Under the pieces are notes generated by a model, which saw only the letters and a program-made list of their open reading frames with translations, had not been told where the DNA came from and searched no databases. A program made the position numbers and the translations under genes. DNA of 64,000 nucleotides, from assembly GCF_008728855.1 (NCBI RefSeq), contig NZ_CP042906.1, positions 310,001 through 374,000 of the forward strand. Reading direction: 5' to 3'. How positions within the stretch are numbered: the first letter of the stretch is position 1; each line of letters opens with the position of its first letter. Positions 34,842-43,779 of the stretch are shown here, in pieces. Source of the DNA: Hypericibacter terrae. Its GTDB lineage: Bacteria > Pseudomonadota > Alphaproteobacteria > Dongiales > Dongiaceae.

Positions 34842-37106
34842 TCAACCCACATAATAGCGGCGCAGCTCCGCGTAATAGGACCCGGCGTCGCCATAGCCGT
34901 AACGGGCATGGCGCTTGAGGTTCACCATCGAAAGCACCACGCCCGCGATGTCGGCGCCGGCGTCATGCAGCGCACGCACCGCGAGGGCGGCCGTCTCGGC
35001 CCGGGTCTTTTCCCAGCGCACGACGAAGACGGTCTTGTCCACGAGCCGGCTCAACAGCTGCGTGTCGGAAACTGCCAGCACCGGCGGCGTATCGATCACC
35101 ACCATGTCGTAATGCTCGGCCAGCGCCCGCAGGAAAGCCGCGAGACGCTCGGAAGCGAGGATGTCGGTGGCGCTGGTGGCCGGCGCCGTACCGGCCGGCA
35201 CGATCAGGGCGGTCGAGCGCGGATCGGGATGGATGATGTCGTCGAGCTCGGCGGTGCCCCGGATATAGTCGGAAAGTCCGGCTTTGCGCCGCAAGCCCAG
35301 CCGGCGGCAGAGCGCCGAACGGCGCAGATCGCAATCGACCACCACGACCTTCTTGCCGGCATGGGCCAGCACGCGCGCATAGGAGAGCGCCAGCGAGGTC
35401 TTGCCTTCCTTGGGCAGCGAGGATGCGAACATCACCGTGCGCGCGACTTCCGAGCGTGCCGAGAGGGCGATGCCGGTATGGAGACTGCGCAAGGCCTCGG
35501 ACAAGGCCGAAGCCGGCTTCTCCACGACATAGTCCTCGGGCTTGCGCAACCGGCCCAGCCAGGTCTGCACGGTCGGGATCAGCCCCAGGCCGCGCACGCC
35601 CAGCACACGCTCGACCTGTCCCAGGCTGCGCAAGCCCCGGTCGAATTCCTCGATCAGCAGCGCGATCAGCACGCCCAGCATGCCGAAGGCGCCCAGGGCC
35701 AGCACCAGCAGGATCCGTTTCTTCGGGAAGGACGGCTTCTCCGGCTCGCTGGCATGCGAGATGATGATCGCGTCCGGCTGCTTGAAGCTCTGCTGGCTGC
35801 CGGTCTGCTGATACTGCGCGAGGAAATTCTCCAGGAGGGTCCGGCTCGCATCGGCCTCGCGTTCCAGCGAGCGCAGATGCACGTCGGACTGATTCTGGCT
35901 CGCGACCTGGCTGCGGGTCTGCTCCAGGCTCGAGGAAATCGAGACTTCCCGGGCGCGGGCGACGGCCACCTCGTTGGTGTAGTCCTTGACGATCCGGCCG
36001 ATCTCTTGCCGGATCTTCCCCTGCAAATCGGCCAGCTGCGCTTTCGCACCCAGGATCTTCGGGTGGCGTTCGCCATAGGTCTGCGACAGATCGGCAATGG
36101 TCTGCTCGACCTGCGCTTCCTGCGCGCGCAGGCCCTGGATCAGCGGCGATTGCAGCACGGCGCCGGCGGATTCGGTCCCTTGCGGGGAATTGAGGAGCGA
36201 CTGCACCTGCTGCAGCTTGGCTTCGGCGGCGGCGCGGTCGGTGCGGGCCATGACCAGCTGCGTGCCGAGCTCGGCCGACTCCTGTGTGGCCAGCGTGTCG
36301 CCGCGGCTTTCGATCAGGCCGTTCTTGGTGCGATAATCCTCGACCGCCTGATCGGCCGCGACCACCTGCTCGCGCAAGGTATCGAGCTGCTGCGTCAGCC
36401 AGACATTGACTTCCTTGCTCGACGCGGTGCGCTGCTCGACGCCGCTGCTGATATATTCCTCGACGATCGCATTCGCGATCTTGGCGGCCGTGCGAGGGTT
36501 TTCCGCCTGGAAGCTCACGCTGACGACGCGCGACTCGCCGGCCGCACCGGCGTCGAGCCGCTTGAGGAAAGCCTCGACCACGCGATTATGGTTGCGACGC
36601 ACCTCGTCGGGCGGACTGCCCGCATCGTTCGACAGCAGCTTGGCGATGCTATCGGCCCAATCCGCCGGGAGATAGGTATGCGGATCGAGCAGGCTCGAGA
36701 ACCAGGTCGGCGGCTCGAGCGCGGTGTTGAAATCGGGGTCGCGCATCAGCTCGAGCTTGTCGATCACCCGATCGGCCAGGTCGCGCGACTGCACCACGGC
36801 GATCGCGCTGTTGACCGCCTCGGTATCGGGCGACAGGCCTGCCAGCGCCTGGTTGGCATCGAGCAGCTTCGATTGCGAGGGGTCCAGCATCACCTGCGCG
36901 GTCGCGGTATAGCGCGGCGCAATCGCGAACAGCGCGGCCGCGGTCAGCAGGGTGCAGCCGACCGCGATGGTCGCGATCATGAGCTTGCGGCGCCAGATCC
37001 GTCGGAACAGCTCCTGAAGATCGGGCCCGCTGGACTGGGCCCAGTCCGGGGCCAAGAGTTGCGGCGGCTCTATGGGCCGGGGGACAAGCAGTCTCGTGTC
37101 CGCCAT
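34842..37106 (-). CDS. wzc: Polysaccharide co-polymerase / BY-kinase (Wzc-type tyrosine autokinase)
   Basis: A 754-residue protein. A Wzz domain with two membrane helices (around residues 45-65 and 450-475) brackets a long periplasmic coiled coil. The cytoplasmic BY-kinase follows with Walker A PKEGKTSLA near residue 567, Walker A' VVVVDCDLRR and Walker B YDMVVIDTPP. The C-terminus carries six tyrosines in its last ~20 residues (RYGYGDAGSYY and RRYYVG), the autophosphorylation cluster that controls chain length and export. Start ATG is set by AAAGGAAA; an open frame of 19 residues precedes it. Confidence 0.92.
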   Translation of the reverse strand: MADTRLLVPRPIEPPQLLAPDWAQSSGPDLQELFRRIWRRKLMIATIAVGCTLLTAAALFAIAPRYTATAQVMLDPSQSKLLDANQALAGLSPDTEAVNSAIAVVQSRDLADRVIDKLELMRDPDFNTALEPPTWFSSLLDPHTYLPADWADSIAKLLSNDAGSPPDEVRRNHNRVVEAFLKRLDAGAAGESRVVSVSFQAENPRTAAKIANAIVEEYISSGVEQRTASSKEVNVWLTQQLDTLREQVVAADQAVEDYRTKNGLIESRGDTLATQESAELGTQLVMARTDRAAAEAKLQQVQSLLNSPQGTESAGAVLQSPLIQGLRAQEAQVEQTIADLSQTYGERHPKILGAKAQLADLQGKIRQEIGRIVKDYTNEVAVARAREVSISSSLEQTRSQVASQNQSDVHLRSLEREADASRTLLENFLAQYQQTGSQQSFKQPDAIIISHASEPEKPSFPKKRILLVLALGAFGMLGVLIALLIEEFDRGLRSLGQVERVLGVRGLGLIPTVQTWLGRLRKPEDYVVEKPASALSEALRSLHTGIALSARSEVARTVMFASSLPKEGKTSLALSYARVLAHAGKKVVVVDCDLRRSALCRRLGLRRKAGLSDYIRGTAELDDIIHPDPRSTALIVPAGTAPATSATDILASERLAAFLRALAEHYDMVVIDTPPVLAVSDTQLLSRLVDKTVFVVRWEKTRAETAALAVRALHDAGADIAGVVLSMVNLKRHARYGYGDAGSYYAELRRYYVG

Positions 37107-37173
37107 GATAGATTTCCTTTCGCGTCTGGCGATCCAGCTTCCCGCCTGGCCGCGTTGAAACAACCGATCCCGA

Positions 37174-37725
37174 TCAGAAGAAGCGTTCGGGGACCTCGAT
37201 CACGTCGCCCGGGAGGACGACCGTGGTCTGATCCGCCTCGAGCTCCTGCACCTGGCCGTCGATATCGCGATTGATCTTCATATGCCCCTCGCGGGCGCGG
37301 TAGGTGAACCCGCCGGCCAAGGCGATCGCGTTCATCACCCGCATGCCGTTCACGAAGGGATAGCTGCCGGGATTGCGAACTTCGCCCAGGATGTAGAAGG
37401 GGCGATAGTCGATCACCTCGACGCTGACCTTGGGATCCTTCAGGTAATCCTTCGAAAGCTTCTCGGCGACGGCGGCGGCCAGCTCGGACGTCGTATGTCC
37501 ATGCGCATCGACTTCGCCGATCAGCGGCATCGCGATCGCGCCGTTGGCGTCCACCTGGAACTCGCCGCTCAGCTGGTCGTCGCCGAAGACGGTCACCCGG
37601 ACCTTGTCGCCGGGCCCGAGGTGATACTGATCGTTCGCGGCCTCGACGTGGCCCGACAGCATCATCGCCAGGCCCAGGACGGCAAGTGCGGAAAGGCGGA
37701 TATGCAGACGGTTCAGCACGGTCAT
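37174..37725 (-). CDS. wza: Polysaccharide export protein (short Wza/OPX type)
   Basis: A 183-residue periplasmic protein. A Sec signal peptide (1-29, ending VEA) has no lipobox cysteine, so it is not a lipoprotein. The Poly_export domain (YHLGPGDKVRVTVFGDDQLSGEF) is followed by one SLBB domain (FYILGEVRNPGSYPFVNGM). It is far shorter than E. coli Wza (about 380 residues) and lacks the C-terminal amphipathic helix that spans the outer membrane. It must therefore rely on another protein for the outer-membrane pore; the adjacent beta-barrel gene is the obvious candidate. Confidence 0.9.
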   Translation of the reverse strand: MTVLNRLHIRLSALAVLGLAMMLSGHVEAANDQYHLGPGDKVRVTVFGDDQLSGEFQVDANGAIAMPLIGEVDAHGHTTSELAAAVAEKLSKDYLKDPKVSVEVIDYRPFYILGEVRNPGSYPFVNGMRVMNAIALAGGFTYRAREGHMKINRDIDGQVQELEADQTTVVLPGDVIEVPERFF

Positions 37726-37787
37726 CTCCCGGCAGGGGCGGCGGGGCGGTCCGTCGCGATGTCGACGGACCGTCCCCGATCCGTCGG

Positions 37788-39284
37788 TTAGAGTTTCAGG
37801 TCGAGGCTCAGCAGAATCAGATTGCGCTCGTAGTTCTCGTCGCTCTCGCTCGAATCGCGGGTGTCGTAGCGGTATTTGAGGTCGATCGACGCATAGTGGT
37901 TCATCAGATATTCGGCACCGACGCCGCCGGTCCAGATATCGTCGTTGCGGCTGATGCCTTCATAGTTGTTGTTGATGAAGCCGCCGAAGGCGTTGAGGAG
38001 GAGATTGCGCAGCAGCTCGTGGTCGATATTGATGAGGGCATCGGTGGAGAAATAACCGGCCGCTCCCGCCTGCGTGGTTTCCTGCAGGGTCCGCGACACC
38101 GTGGCGGTCACGGTGGTGAGGCCGGTCGGATTCCAGATCAGGGAGCCGCCGAAGCTGGGTCCCGAGACGGTGTCGAATTCGGAGTCCTGATAGAACTGCG
38201 TCAGATAGCCCGCGAAGATGTCGGCGCGGGTCACGCCGCCCAGATCGATGGCGAGTCCGACCACCGTTTCGAAGCCCTGCGAGCTGCGGTCGAAACCCTG
38301 GTTGTCCTGCTGGCTGTCGTAATCCTGCCGGTTGTAGGACGCCCGCACATAGGCATCGTAGTCGGGCACGATCTCGTAGCTGAGCGTGACGCTGTGCAGC
38401 GAGGAGATGCGATCGCGATCGTTGTTGTCGATCGTGGTTCCGTTTTCGGCCTCGTCATCGAAATATTTGTAGCGGTTGAGCTGGCTGTCCAGTTTCAGCG
38501 TGAAGCGGCCGAAGCGATTCTGGTCGCCGATTTCGCCGTGGTAGAGGTCATATTCCGTCGGGGTCTTGCCTTGGACGTCGTCGGGCGAAGACCGGTCTTC
38601 ATGCGCGTGGCGATAGGTGAAGGCGGCGGAGAGCTGGTCGTCGCGCGTCAAATCGAGACGCCCGTCGGCCCCGAAATGGTAGTCGACATAGTCCTCGCCG
38701 GTATGGCTCGCATAGTAGCCGGCCGCGGCGCCGGCGTCGAAATTGAGCGCGTGGTTGTTCCAGTTCGATTCGAGCGACAGTTCCGGCGCGATCTCGGTGA
38801 TGAAATCGCCGCGCTTGTCGGATGGGGTGACGAAGATGTTGTCGTCGTAGATCTCGGAGGTGCGGACCGACGGATAGGCGTAGAACCCGCCGAGATGAAC
38901 TCCCAGCGCATCCACTTCCGGGCGCGGCCGCTCGCGCACCGTCTGGTCGCGCGGCACTTCCTCGTAGGCCGTCGAGAAGGTCGGCTGCTGATAGTCGCTG
39001 GAAACCACCGGGCCCGAAGCGTCGGAGGCGGCATCGGCGATCTGCACCGGAGCGACGTCGGAGGGAGTGGCGGTGCTGCTATCGACGCTCAGCATGCTCT
39101 TCTGGGGCCTTGTGTCGTCCTGGGCCGAGTTTTCCTCGGTGGTCGGTCCGGCATCGCTCGACTTTGCCGGGGTGGTCGTCTTTGTCGGCTCGCTCGACAT
39201 CAGATCGTTCGACGCGGCGATCGCCTGGAGCGAAATCCCGACACCGATGGTCAACGCCATCACCAAGGCCAAGCTGCGTACCAA
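37788..39284 (-). CDS. Outer-membrane beta-barrel protein of the exopolysaccharide locus (BBP2-like)
   Basis: A 498-residue protein. Residues 1-24 are a signal peptide (LALVMALTIGVGISLQAIAA). Residues ~25-110 are a Ser/Thr/Asp-rich low-complexity linker. From ~115 to the end, alternating aromatic/polar strands (AGAAAGYYASH, AYVRASYNRQDYDS, IDLKYRYDTR) predict a 16- to 18-stranded barrel ending in LSLDLKL. It is the first gene of the minus-strand Wza-Wzc-Wzy operon. Homologous barrels (PF10082-like) sit beside short OPX proteins and are thought to form the export pore with them. Confidence 0.85.
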   Translation of the reverse strand: MVRSLALVMALTIGVGISLQAIAASNDLMSSEPTKTTTPAKSSDAGPTTEENSAQDDTRPQKSMLSVDSSTATPSDVAPVQIADAASDASGPVVSSDYQQPTFSTAYEEVPRDQTVRERPRPEVDALGVHLGGFYAYPSVRTSEIYDDNIFVTPSDKRGDFITEIAPELSLESNWNNHALNFDAGAAAGYYASHTGEDYVDYHFGADGRLDLTRDDQLSAAFTYRHAHEDRSSPDDVQGKTPTEYDLYHGEIGDQNRFGRFTLKLDSQLNRYKYFDDEAENGTTIDNNDRDRISSLHSVTLSYEIVPDYDAYVRASYNRQDYDSQQDNQGFDRSSQGFETVVGLAIDLGGVTRADIFAGYLTQFYQDSEFDTVSGPSFGGSLIWNPTGLTTVTATVSRTLQETTQAGAAGYFSTDALINIDHELLRNLLLNAFGGFINNNYEGISRNDDIWTGGVGAEYLMNHYASIDLKYRYDTRDSSESDENYERNLILLSLDLKL

Positions 39285-39724
39285 AGCTCCCCCTCTTCAG
39301 CGGCGCCTCATGACCGAAAAGCGCGACGGCAAATCGGGCCTTGGAAGCGCCAAGACCGGCGTCGGCCGTCGCCTGCACCGACGCGTTAGCAGAGCCCCCT
39401 TGTCCAGCTCTCTGCCAACGCCGGGGGCAACCAAGAAATACTTGTTACGTCAGTAGGATAGCGATGCATCGTAAGGGTCGCCGCGCAGCCTCAGCGAGGG
39501 GCAAAGTTGTGGCTCCTGCGCGCCTCGGAAAGATGAAGAATCCCCTGCGCTTAGTCTGATTGGACGACCGGTGAATGACGTCTCGCCAACGGCGTTCCAT
39601 CGCCATGCGACGGACGCCGGAAAGTTCCATCACCTTTCCGTGACGAGACCTCCTTCGGGGGAATAGAACGCACGTCGCCGCGGTCCTCATGGGGTCCCTT
39701 CCGCTCGAAAGGAGAAACGATCCC
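39285..39724. promoter_or_regulatory. 440-bp divergent region between exopolysaccharide export operon and phosphoesterase/sigma module
   Basis: No gene is supported. The centre (about 39430-39470) is locally AT-richer and contains a perfect palindrome CGATGCATCG (39462-39471). Nearer the phosphoesterase gene is a 7-bp dyad, CGGAAAG-N9-CTTTCCG (39618-39640), and two direct copies of GTTCCATC about 30 bp apart. Promoters for both directions must lie here. Confidence 0.45.
39618..39640. promoter_or_regulatory. Inverted repeat ahead of the phosphoesterase/cupredoxin/sigma operon
   Basis: CGGAAAG and CTTTCCG are perfectly complementary across nine bases, 85 bp upstream of the first start codon of the module. 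It could be an operator or overlap the promoter used by the module's own ECF sigma factor. Confidence 0.3.
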
Positions 39725-40711
39725 ATGCGCAAATCTCAGGACACGTCGTTCGCGTCGCAGACTGTCGCGGAAAATTCATCGCCTGACCTGACGCGCCGCC
39801 GAATGCTCGGCTGCATGGCCTGGACCGGTACCGGGCTGCTCTGGACCCTGGCCGGTGGCGTTCCCCGCAGCCTCGGCCTCATCGGCGAAGCACGCGCCGA
39901 CCAGCTGCCGGCCGGCGCCTTCACCTTCGTCCAGATTTCCGACACCCATATCGGCTTCAACAAGGAGGCCAATCCGGATGTCGCCGGCACCTTGCGGCGC
40001 GCCATCGGCGAGGTGAACCGCCTCGATCCGCGGCCTGCTTTCGCGATCCATACCGGTGACGTCTCTCATCTCTCCAAGCCCGATGAGTTCGGACAGGCGC
40101 GCGAGCTGCTTCAGGAGATGAAGGTCGACCGCATCCATTTCGTGCCGGGCGAGCATGATGCGCTCGACGACGGCCTGACCGGATTCCTCAAGGCTTTCGG
40201 CCAGGAGAGCGCCCAGACCGGCTGGTACAGCTTCGACCAGAACGGCGTGCATTTCGTGGGCCTGGTGAATGTCACCGATTTCCAGCCGAAAGCCATGACC
40301 AAGCTCGGGGCGGAGCAACTCGCCTGGCTGGAGAAGGATCTTGCCGGCCAGTCGGCCAGCACGCCCATCGTGGTCTTCGCCCACATTCCGCTCTGGACCG
40401 TCTATGAGCCCTGGGGCTGGGGCACCGCCGACGCGCCGCAGGCCCTTGCATCGCTGAAGCGCTTCGGGTCGGTCACGGTCCTCAACGGCCATATCCATCA
40501 GGTGATCCAGAAGGTCGAAGGCAATGTGACGTTCCACACGGCCATGTCCACCGCCTATCCGCAGCCCAAGCCGGGCGAGGCTCCGGCACCGGGACCGCTC
40601 AAGGTCGATGCCGCCGAACTCGGCAAGCTCCTCGGCACGCGCAGCATCAATGTCGTTCCGGGGACGAAGACACTGGCGACGATCGACACGCCCCTCGACG
40701 GCACGGTCTGA
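39725..40711 (+). CDS. Tat-exported calcineurin-like metallophosphoesterase
   Basis: A 328-residue protein. A twin-arginine signal (TRRRMLGC, 23-30) leads to a hydrophobic stretch, so it is periplasmic. The dimetal motifs appear in order: QISDTHIGF (D-x-H), HTGDVSH (GD), PGEHD (GNHD variant with E for N), FAHIPLW and NGHIHQ. The substrate is not known. ATG 39725 has AAAGGAGAA upstream. It is the first gene of a four-gene unit with a cupredoxin, an ECF sigma factor and an anti-sigma factor; this company suggests a periplasmic stress role. Confidence 0.88.
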   Translation: MRKSQDTSFASQTVAENSSPDLTRRRMLGCMAWTGTGLLWTLAGGVPRSLGLIGEARADQLPAGAFTFVQISDTHIGFNKEANPDVAGTLRRAIGEVNRLDPRPAFAIHTGDVSHLSKPDEFGQARELLQEMKVDRIHFVPGEHDALDDGLTGFLKAFGQESAQTGWYSFDQNGVHFVGLVNVTDFQPKAMTKLGAEQLAWLEKDLAGQSASTPIVVFAHIPLWTVYEPWGWGTADAPQALASLKRFGSVTVLNGHIHQVIQKVEGNVTFHTAMSTAYPQPKPGEAPAPGPLKVDAAELGKLLGTRSINVVPGTKTLATIDTPLDGTV

Positions 40712-40719
40712 GCTCGGCC

Positions 40720-41109
40720 ATGGAACGCGAGACAACGCGCATTTCGATCGCAGACAGAATGATGATGGGGATGGCGGGGGCGCGGATAGCGGGTCTCCTG
40801 TTGATTCTCGGCCTCGGTTCCTCGGCCGTCCTGCCGGTCGCCGCATCGGCCGCCGACACCGTGACGATCGAGATCGGCAACTACAGCTTCGTTCCCGCCG
40901 AGGTGACCGTGGCGCCGGGGACCAGGGTCGTCTGGGTCAATCACGACGAGATGGTGCATAGCGTGGTCTCGGCCGACCATCTGTTCGGCTCGACCGGCAT
41001 GGACACCGAAGACGAATACAGCTTCGTGTTCGAGAAGGAGGGCGACTACGCCTATCTCTGCAGCCTGCATCCCTACATGACCGGTATCGTCAAGGTGCGC
41101 CGGCCATGA
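40720..41109 (+). CDS. Cupredoxin (plastocyanin/amicyanin-like blue copper protein)
   Basis: A 129-residue protein with an N-terminal hydrophobic signal (~20-45, cleaving near ASA-AD). The type-1 copper ligands are all present: H80 in DEMVHSV, then C114, H117 and M120 in CSLHPYM. The beta-sandwich core (IEIGNYSFVPAEVTVAPGT) is typical of amicyanin-like periplasmic carriers. It follows the phosphoesterase by 8 bp. It may shuttle electrons or sense copper/redox state for the sigma module; the partner is unknown. Confidence 0.9.
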   Translation: MERETTRISIADRMMMGMAGARIAGLLLILGLGSSAVLPVAASAADTVTIEIGNYSFVPAEVTVAPGTRVVWVNHDEMVHSVVSADHLFGSTGMDTEDEYSFVFEKEGDYAYLCSLHPYMTGIVKVRRP

Positions 41110-41223
41110 GGGCGGACGGTGGGTTGGGCAGCCGGAACATTGCAAGGTCTTAAGGTGGGCGCAGGCGGTTCGATGCGCGGTTCATATGGCCCCCCGTGGG
41201 CGCGTGACATAGAGTCGCCGCCC

Positions 41224-41790
41224 ATGAACCCGCCCTTCAGGGACGAAAGTCAGGCGCCTTCCTCGGACAAGGCCGGCCGCATCGAGCGGCTGATCCTGCC
41301 GCATCTGGATGCTGCCTATAACCTGGCGCGCTGGCTCGCGCGCAGCGATCAGGACGCGGCCGACATCGTCCATGAGGCGTTCCTGCGCGCGGTCCGCTAT
41401 GCCGACAGCTTCGAGGGCGGCAACGCGCGCGCCTGGTGGCTCGCGATCGTGCGCACGACCTATCTGACCTGGGTCGCCAAGACGAGCGGCGCCCGTTCGC
41501 CCCTGTCGCTCGAAGAAGTGATGACGTCGGGCGACGGCGATCTCCCGGCCGATGGCGGCCGCAGCCCCGAGGAACTGGCGCACTGGTCGCAATGCGCTTC
41601 CATGCTGACCGAGCTGGTGGAAGCGTTGCCGGCGGGCTTCCGGGAGATCATCCTGCTGCGCGAGATGGAAGAGCTTTCCTACCGCGAGATCGCGGATCTG
41701 CTCGAGGTGCCCGTGGGAACCGTCATGTCCCGGCTGGCGCGGGCGCGCGAGATGCTGAAGCGCGCCTGGGCCGCGCGGCAGGGAAGGTAG
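41224..41790 (+). CDS. ECF-type RNA polymerase sigma factor
   Basis: A 188-residue sigma-70 family regulator. Region 2 is in AYNLARWLARSDQDAADIVHEAFLRAVRY, and region 4 in LPAGFREIILLREMEELSYREIADLLEVPVGTVMSRLARAREML. The frame is open ~35 residues upstream, but that stretch is not sigma-like, so I choose the ATG at MNPPFRD, although its ribosome-binding site is weak. The anti-sigma gene begins 7 bp after the stop, the standard pairing. It probably transcribes its own operon. Confidence 0.9.
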   Translation: MNPPFRDESQAPSSDKAGRIERLILPHLDAAYNLARWLARSDQDAADIVHEAFLRAVRYADSFEGGNARAWWLAIVRTTYLTWVAKTSGARSPLSLEEVMTSGDGDLPADGGRSPEELAHWSQCASMLTELVEALPAGFREIILLREMEELSYREIADLLEVPVGTVMSRLARAREMLKRAWAARQGR

Positions 41791-41797
41791 GGCGCTC

Positions 41798-42595
41798 ATG
41801 GATTGCAGAACCGCTGCCACGCTGCTTCAGCCCTGCTTCGACGGCGAGCTCGACGAGGGCACCGCCGCCACGGTCAGGGCCCATGTCGCGGGCTGCGCCG
41901 ACTGCAGCCGGGAGATGGCGGCCCTCCAGGCCTTGCGCGAGGGCATGAAACGTGCGCTGCCGCGCTACGCCGCACCGCAAAGCCTGCGCGATCGGATCCA
42001 CGCCTCGGCAGCCGAGCCCGCGGCCGCGCCGGCAGTTCCGGCGCCAGCGAAACGCCGGTCCCTGCCGCGATGGGTGGCGATGGCGGCCTCCTTGCTGCTG
42101 GTGGCGAGTCTCAGCGTCGGGGTGACGCGCAGCCTGATGGGGCCGAACGTCGGCGCGACCTCGACCGAGCTCCTGCTGCACGACCTGGTGTCCAGTCACT
42201 TGCGGGCCTTGGCGGCGACCAACAGCGTGGATGTGCCCTCGTCCGATCGCCATACGGTGCGGCCCTGGTTCGCGGGACGCGTCGAGGTGTCGCCGCCGGC
42301 GCTCGATCTGTCGTCACAGGGTTTCGAGCTGCTGGGCGGACGCGTCGATTATGTCGGCGGCCGCCGGGTGGCCGTGCTGGTCTATAAGCATGGCCAGCAT
42401 GTCGTCGATCTCTATGTGCTGCCGGATGACGCAACGGGGGCGGCGACGAATGCCGGCGAGGCAAGTGCGCCGCTGATGCGCCAAGGCCTCAACCTGATTC
42501 GTCGGCGCGTCGGCGGCCTGCAGGTCTGGGCGGTTTCGGATCTCGATCCGCAGGAGATGGCTGCGCTCGGCGAGGTCCTGGCACGGGCCCCGTGA
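41798..42595 (+). CDS. Anti-sigma factor with zinc-finger (zf-HC2) and one membrane helix
   Basis: A 265-residue protein. The N-terminal anti-sigma zinc motif is AHVAGCADC (H-x3-C-x2-C). A single membrane helix (WVAMAASLLLVASLSVGV, ~88-105) leads to a ~160-residue periplasmic domain (HTVRPWFAGRVEVSPPALDL; GRRVAVLVYKHGQHVVDLYV) of the kind found in ChrR/RsbW-unrelated transmembrane anti-sigmas. It would hold the adjacent sigma factor at the membrane until an envelope or redox signal releases it. Confidence 0.88.
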   Translation: MDCRTAATLLQPCFDGELDEGTAATVRAHVAGCADCSREMAALQALREGMKRALPRYAAPQSLRDRIHASAAEPAAAPAVPAPAKRRSLPRWVAMAASLLLVASLSVGVTRSLMGPNVGATSTELLLHDLVSSHLRALAATNSVDVPSSDRHTVRPWFAGRVEVSPPALDLSSQGFELLGGRVDYVGGRRVAVLVYKHGQHVVDLYVLPDDATGAATNAGEASAPLMRQGLNLIRRRVGGLQVWAVSDLDPQEMAALGEVLARAP

Positions 42596-42605
42596 GGCCG
42601 CGGCC

Positions 42606-43457
42606 TCAGCCCGACGTCGGCCGGAAGATCGCGTTGTAGGCATAGGCCTCGGGGTCCCCGCCGGCCGCGATCTTTCTCAGCCCCGAACGCGTGTAATGAC
42701 GGTCCACCAGCGCATAGCCATGGGTCGACAGAAAATCGAAGATCTCGGCCTTGCCCCGGAGATTGACCTCGATCTGGATCGAGCGCGGCCGGTTCGGACT
42801 TTTCAAGGTCCGGGTCATGCCGCGCAACACCAGCAACTCGTTGCCGTCGACATCCAGCTTCAGATGGTGGGGCGGACGGAAATCGTGACTGGCGATCAGA
42901 TCGTCGAGCGCCATGGCGGCCTTGGGTTCGGACAGCGCCGGGCGGAACTCCTTCTCTTCGCCATCGCGGAGAGAGCCGAGCTGGCTGTTGGAAGAACCGA
43001 TCGTCAGCGAGATGTAGTTGAAGGGGATGAGCCCGCTGCGGTCGTTCAGGGCGAAACTGCAGGGGCTGACGGAACCGGCCAGATCGTTGGCGTCGATATT
43101 GTCCACCAGGCGCGCAAAATTGGCGCCGTGCGGCTCGAAAGCGTACACCCGCCCGGACGGTCCGACCTGCTGGGCCGCCATGACGGTGTAGAGCCCGATA
43201 TTCGCGCCGATATCGTAGAACACCTCGCCCGGCTTCACTTCCGAGACGATCCAGGCGCAGGTTCCCGGTTCCTTGACGAGGGCGCTCAGGCAGCGACGCA
43301 GGTCGCGATCGCCGTCGCAGCGAAAGCGATAGACCTTCCCACCGGCCCGGATCTCGACCTCCGGACGCAAGGCACGCCGCAGCCAACGCGCAACCCCGAA
43401 TTGAATCTTCCGCCACAGGCTGGGCGGCCATTGCCGCCCGTCGGTTAAGATCTTCAC
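42606..43457 (-). CDS. FkbM-family methyltransferase
   Basis: A 283-residue SAM-dependent methyltransferase. The FkbM core is clear: GEVFYDIGANIGLYTVMAA (motif I), VYAFEPHGANFARL, and HHLKLDVDGNELLVLRGM. FkbM enzymes O-methylate sugars or other small hydroxyl groups. It converges with the anti-sigma gene (10 bp) and diverges from the oxygenase gene. Its most likely target is a surface glycan. Confidence 0.87.
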   Translation of the reverse strand: MKILTDGRQWPPSLWRKIQFGVARWLRRALRPEVEIRAGGKVYRFRCDGDRDLRRCLSALVKEPGTCAWIVSEVKPGEVFYDIGANIGLYTVMAAQQVGPSGRVYAFEPHGANFARLVDNIDANDLAGSVSPCSFALNDRSGLIPFNYISLTIGSSNSQLGSLRDGEEKEFRPALSEPKAAMALDDLIASHDFRPPHHLKLDVDGNELLVLRGMTRTLKSPNRPRSIQIEVNLRGKAEIFDFLSTHGYALVDRHYTRSGLRKIAAGGDPEAYAYNAIFRPTSG

Positions 43458-43779
43458 GCCGACTCACGCTCCCCCACCCATTGAGCGGTTGGGAGAGTAC
43501 TCGGTCGAGTCTGTGGGCGCCAGGGGCGGGCGAGGGCTCGCAGGCGCAGACTGGCGCGGGGGTGACGCCTCGCGCCGGGCGCGGGAAGAACGCCGTGACG
43601 GAACGCCGCGGCGGCGGGGACTTAAATCCGGAAATGCCGCGCCAGAGCGGCGCAGCGGGCGTCTTCCGACGGATGGTGGCGCCGGCCCGGCGGAGCGGAT
43701 GGCTGTGGAACGGGTCTGACCGATGCGATAATCTCAGCGCCCTCTTCCTCCGACACGTCGTTGTTCCGCCGCAGGCCCT
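43458..43779. other. 322-bp divergent intergenic region
   Basis: It lies between the FkbM and oxygenase genes. Open frames crossing it lack a recognisable domain and are GC-shadow frames. GAACGCCG occurs twice (direct repeat, near 43590-43606). I see no clear promoter. Confidence 0.4.

Noticed and set aside
33852-37274. Plus-strand open frame of 1140 codons
   Set aside because: Antisense to Wzy and Wzc; composition is Arg/Gly/His/Gln-rich and motif-free.
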